Shown in pieces: positions 62,241-64,000 of a stretch of 64,000 bases of DNA (position 1 is the first letter of the stretch; each line of letters starts with the position of its first letter). The notes below the pieces were generated by a model. It had not been told where the DNA came from, did not search any database, and was given only the letters and a program-made list of their open reading frames with translations. This DNA is from Cupriavidus necator N-1 (GTDB lineage: Bacteria; Pseudomonadota; Gammaproteobacteria; Burkholderiales; Burkholderiaceae). Location of the stretch: the NCBI RefSeq assembly GCF_000219215.1, contig NC_015727.1:310001-374000 (forward strand), given 5' to 3'. The translations under genes and the position numbers were made by a program.

Positions 62241-63029
62241 TCACATCAGCTGTCGGGCCAAGGCTTGCAATTTTGGCCCGATCTCTTCCAGCAGCCAGGA
62301 TCGGTTCAGTGGACGTCCCTGGAACGCGCAGTTAAGCGCCGCAGGCTCTCCGCGATCAATTCGGCCGAGTGGCACGGCCACCGCCTGCACATCGGGAAAG
62401 ATTTCGCCAACCGACACGCAGGCCCCCCAGCGCGAATACTCGGCCATGTTGCGGCGTAACTCCGCCTGGTGCCGCTGCCACTCCTCCGGCGCGCGGACCC
62501 GCAACTGGTTCATCAAGGCCTCGCGCTCTGATGGCGCGCATGACATCAGGTAGGCTCGCCCGATCGCGGTCCCGGCGAGGGACTGCCGCGTCCCCACATC
62601 CAGCGGATAGACCTTGTGGTGGTGCGAGCGGATTGCCTCGATATAGACGACGCTGAGGCGGTCTCGGATACCGATCGACACTGAGCCCCCCGTGCTTTCG
62701 GCAAGTTCGAGCAGGTAGGGTCGTGCGCGCCGGCGGATCGTGAACAATTCCAGCAGCGGGTAGCTCAGCGAGAGCACCGCACTTCCGAGCCGGTATTTGC
62801 CGTGGGGCTCGTCCTGTGCCAGATAGCCCATCGCCACCAGCGTATAGGTCAAGCGCGAAATGGTCGCCACCGGCAACTCCAATCGGCGCGAGAGTTCCTT
62901 GTTACCCAAAACCGGCTCCTCCGGCGTAAAGCAGCGCAAAAGAGCGATCCCGCGCGCCAACGTCGTGGCGAACTGGCGGTCGCCCTCGTATTCGAGGAGG
63001 TCGAGCGGTACGCGGCGCGGGACGGACAT
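62241..63029 (-). CDS. IclR-family transcriptional regulator
   Basis: 262 residues from ATG 63029 (MSVPRRVPLDLLEYEGDRQF); the open frame continues far upstream over a divergent gene, so the inner start is preferred. HTH: ARGIALLRCFTPEEPVLGNK, ELSRRLELPVATISRLTYTL; effector domain with YPLDVGTRQSLAGTAIGRAY. Divergent from the carotenoid-oxygenase gene, its likely target. Confidence 0.92.
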   Translation of the reverse strand: MSVPRRVPLDLLEYEGDRQFATTLARGIALLRCFTPEEPVLGNKELSRRLELPVATISRLTYTLVAMGYLAQDEPHGKYRLGSAVLSLSYPLLELFTIRRRARPYLLELAESTGGSVSIGIRDRLSVVYIEAIRSHHHKVYPLDVGTRQSLAGTAIGRAYLMSCAPSEREALMNQLRVRAPEEWQRHQAELRRNMAEYSRWGACVSVGEIFPDVQAVAVPLGRIDRGEPAALNCAFQGRPLNRSWLLEEIGPKLQALARQLM

Positions 63030-63146
63030 GAGTTGTTTATGACATATCGAAACAACGATCAGTATATCAAAAATACTGGGGCGTTCCTTGAGGTCCCTCC
63101 CTAGACTGGCGCCATTGATCTTCACCGCGCAACGGAGGCACTCAGT

Positions 63147-64000
63147 ATGCAAGTCGACGACCTGCCCATCCTCGACAATCCCGCCCTGAGCGGCAACAAC
63201 GCAGGCATTCAGCGGGAAGACTCCTTTGACGAGTTGCCCGTGATCGGCTGCGTGCCGGCGGATCTGAATGGCCTGTATGTGCGCAACGGACCGAACAACT
63301 ACTTTCCACCTGACTGGCGCTACCACGCCTATGACGGCGACGGCATGCTGCATGCGGTGCGCTTCCGCAACGGCAAGGTGAGCTACCGCAACCGATGGAT
63401 CGCCACCAGCGCGCTGCAGGAAGAGAAGGCAGAGGGGCGCGCGCTGTGGAAGGGACTCAAGGAACCGCTGCGCGCGGACCGACCCGACGAGCCGCTCAAG
63501 AACACCTCCAACACCGATGTGAAGTACCACGCGGGCCGGCTGATTACCATGTGGTATCGCTCTGGTATGCCGTACGCGGTCGATCCCGACAGTCTGCAGA
63601 CCTTTGGTCCCGCCGATTTCAGCGGGGCCGTTACACGGATCTCGGCGCATTCCAAACCGGACGAGCACACCGGCGAGCTGATGTTCTTCGACTATGGCTT
63701 GACGCGGCCGTTTATGGAATACGGCGTGATCGGACCGGATCGAAAGGTCGTGCATCGCACCGAAATCCCGCTCGACGCGCCAAGTCTTCCGCACGACATG
63801 GCCATCACCGAGCACTACAGCATTTTGCACGACTTCCCGTTGCGGCCGGATGCCGAGGCGTTGCTCGCGGGCCGCTACAAGCTGCGCTTCGATGTCAGCC
63901 AGCCGTCGCGCTTTGCAGTGATTCCGCGCCATGGCCACGCAGATGAGATTCGCTGGTTCAACGCCAAGCCAACGTACATGCTGCACGTTGTCAATGCATG
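63147..64000 (+). CDS. Carotenoid-oxygenase (RPE65) family dioxygenase, 3' end outside window
   Basis: At least 284 residues from ATG 63147 (GGAGG about 8 bases upstream). Family segments: VPADLNGLYVRNGPNNYFPP, YHAYDGDGMLHAVRFRNGKV with the first Fe-ligand region, VKYHAGRLITMWYRSGMPYA and PSLPHDMAITEHYSILHDFP with metal-site His. Bacterial members cleave stilbenes, isoeugenol or related propenyl aromatics as well as apocarotenoids. With the IclR regulators and SDR this suggests degradation of a plant-derived phenylpropanoid or terpenoid; the substrate is not determined. Confidence 0.92.
   Translation, partial: MQVDDLPILDNPALSGNNAGIQREDSFDELPVIGCVPADLNGLYVRNGPNNYFPPDWRYHAYDGDGMLHAVRFRNGKVSYRNRWIATSALQEEKAEGRALWKGLKEPLRADRPDEPLKNTSNTDVKYHAGRLITMWYRSGMPYAVDPDSLQTFGPADFSGAVTRISAHSKPDEHTGELMFFDYGLTRPFMEYGVIGPDRKVVHRTEIPLDAPSLPHDMAITEHYSILHDFPLRPDAEALLAGRYKLRFDVSQPSRFAVIPRHGHADEIRWFNAKPTYMLHVVNA

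Noticed and set aside
62241..63986. 581-residue reading of the second IclR gene
   Set aside because: The extension overlaps the divergent carotenoid-oxygenase gene; the IclR protein starts at 63029.
1..64000. CRISPR arrays, tRNA or rRNA genes, prophage structural genes
   Set aside because: No regularly spaced repeats, cloverleaf-like tails or capsid/tail proteins were found by reading; a tRNA scan would be needed to be certain.

Overview
The window looks like a chromosomal or megaplasmid accessory region of a Burkholderiaceae bacterium, most likely Cupriavidus. The backbone is GC-rich, with Bug-type tricarboxylate receptors, many LysR/IclR regulators and a complete chlorophenol (tcpRXABCYD-type) catabolic cluster of the kind known from Cupriavidus pinatubonensis/necator JMP134. 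The genus call is an inference from gene content; no rRNA or tRNA gene was seen.

Layout. 1-1.8 kb: a cut-off Bug receptor gene divergent from a LysR gene. 2.1-9.4 kb: an AT-richer foreign island with an unusual five-gene set: a MurA-like enolpyruvyl transferase, a HAD phosphatase, a NodU-type carbamoyltransferase, a MurB-like reductase and a Nudix hydrolase. The first gene is broken by an IS903-type insertion sequence (9-bp target duplication) and by a frameshift. 9.4-17.5 kb: IS remnants, a tryptophan-dioxygenase-like fragment, an IS110 element, Doc and VapBC toxin-antitoxin pairs, a tyrosine recombinase, a DUF1016-type nuclease and a second, decayed recombinase. 17.9-28.3 kb: a sigma-54 enhancer-binding regulator divergent from an acyl-CoA carboxylase / CoA-transferase / Bug operon with a good -24/-12 promoter. 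28.5-32.7 kb: HigBA with palindromic operators, then nested IS630 and IS256 elements.

32.9-41.2 kb: a RibF-like FAD synthetase followed by tcpR and tcpXABCYD. Together these would convert chlorophenols through chlorohydroxyquinol and chloromaleylacetate to 3-oxoadipate, and the FAD synthetase could feed the FADH2-dependent oxygenase. 41.2-49.7 kb: a graveyard containing a second, internally deleted copy of the island (first 80 codons of the murA-like gene joined to the murB-like tail), an LLM flavin monooxygenase whose start was replaced, pyrrolidone-carboxypeptidase, a LysR gene broken by a 26-bp tandem duplication, an old-yellow-enzyme fragment, ParDE-like remnants and a third recombinase copy.

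50.3-57.6 kb: more ordinary genes: a c-type cytochrome, an ECF sigma factor, FolE2, a ferredoxin-NADP-reductase-like flavoprotein, a phasin-like protein, Rnk and a beta-solenoid repeat protein. 58.2-64 kb: antiporter and porin fragments, then a small catabolic-looking locus (SDR, SnoaL-like protein, alpha/beta hydrolase, two IclR regulators, and a carotenoid-oxygenase-family gene cut by the window end).

The most interesting element is the MurA/HAD/carbamoyltransferase/MurB/Nudix island. Peptidoglycan-precursor enzymes appear to have been recruited to make a carbamoylated enolpyruvyl or lactyl-ether metabolite. It is present twice, once nearly whole but IS-interrupted and once as a deletion scar.
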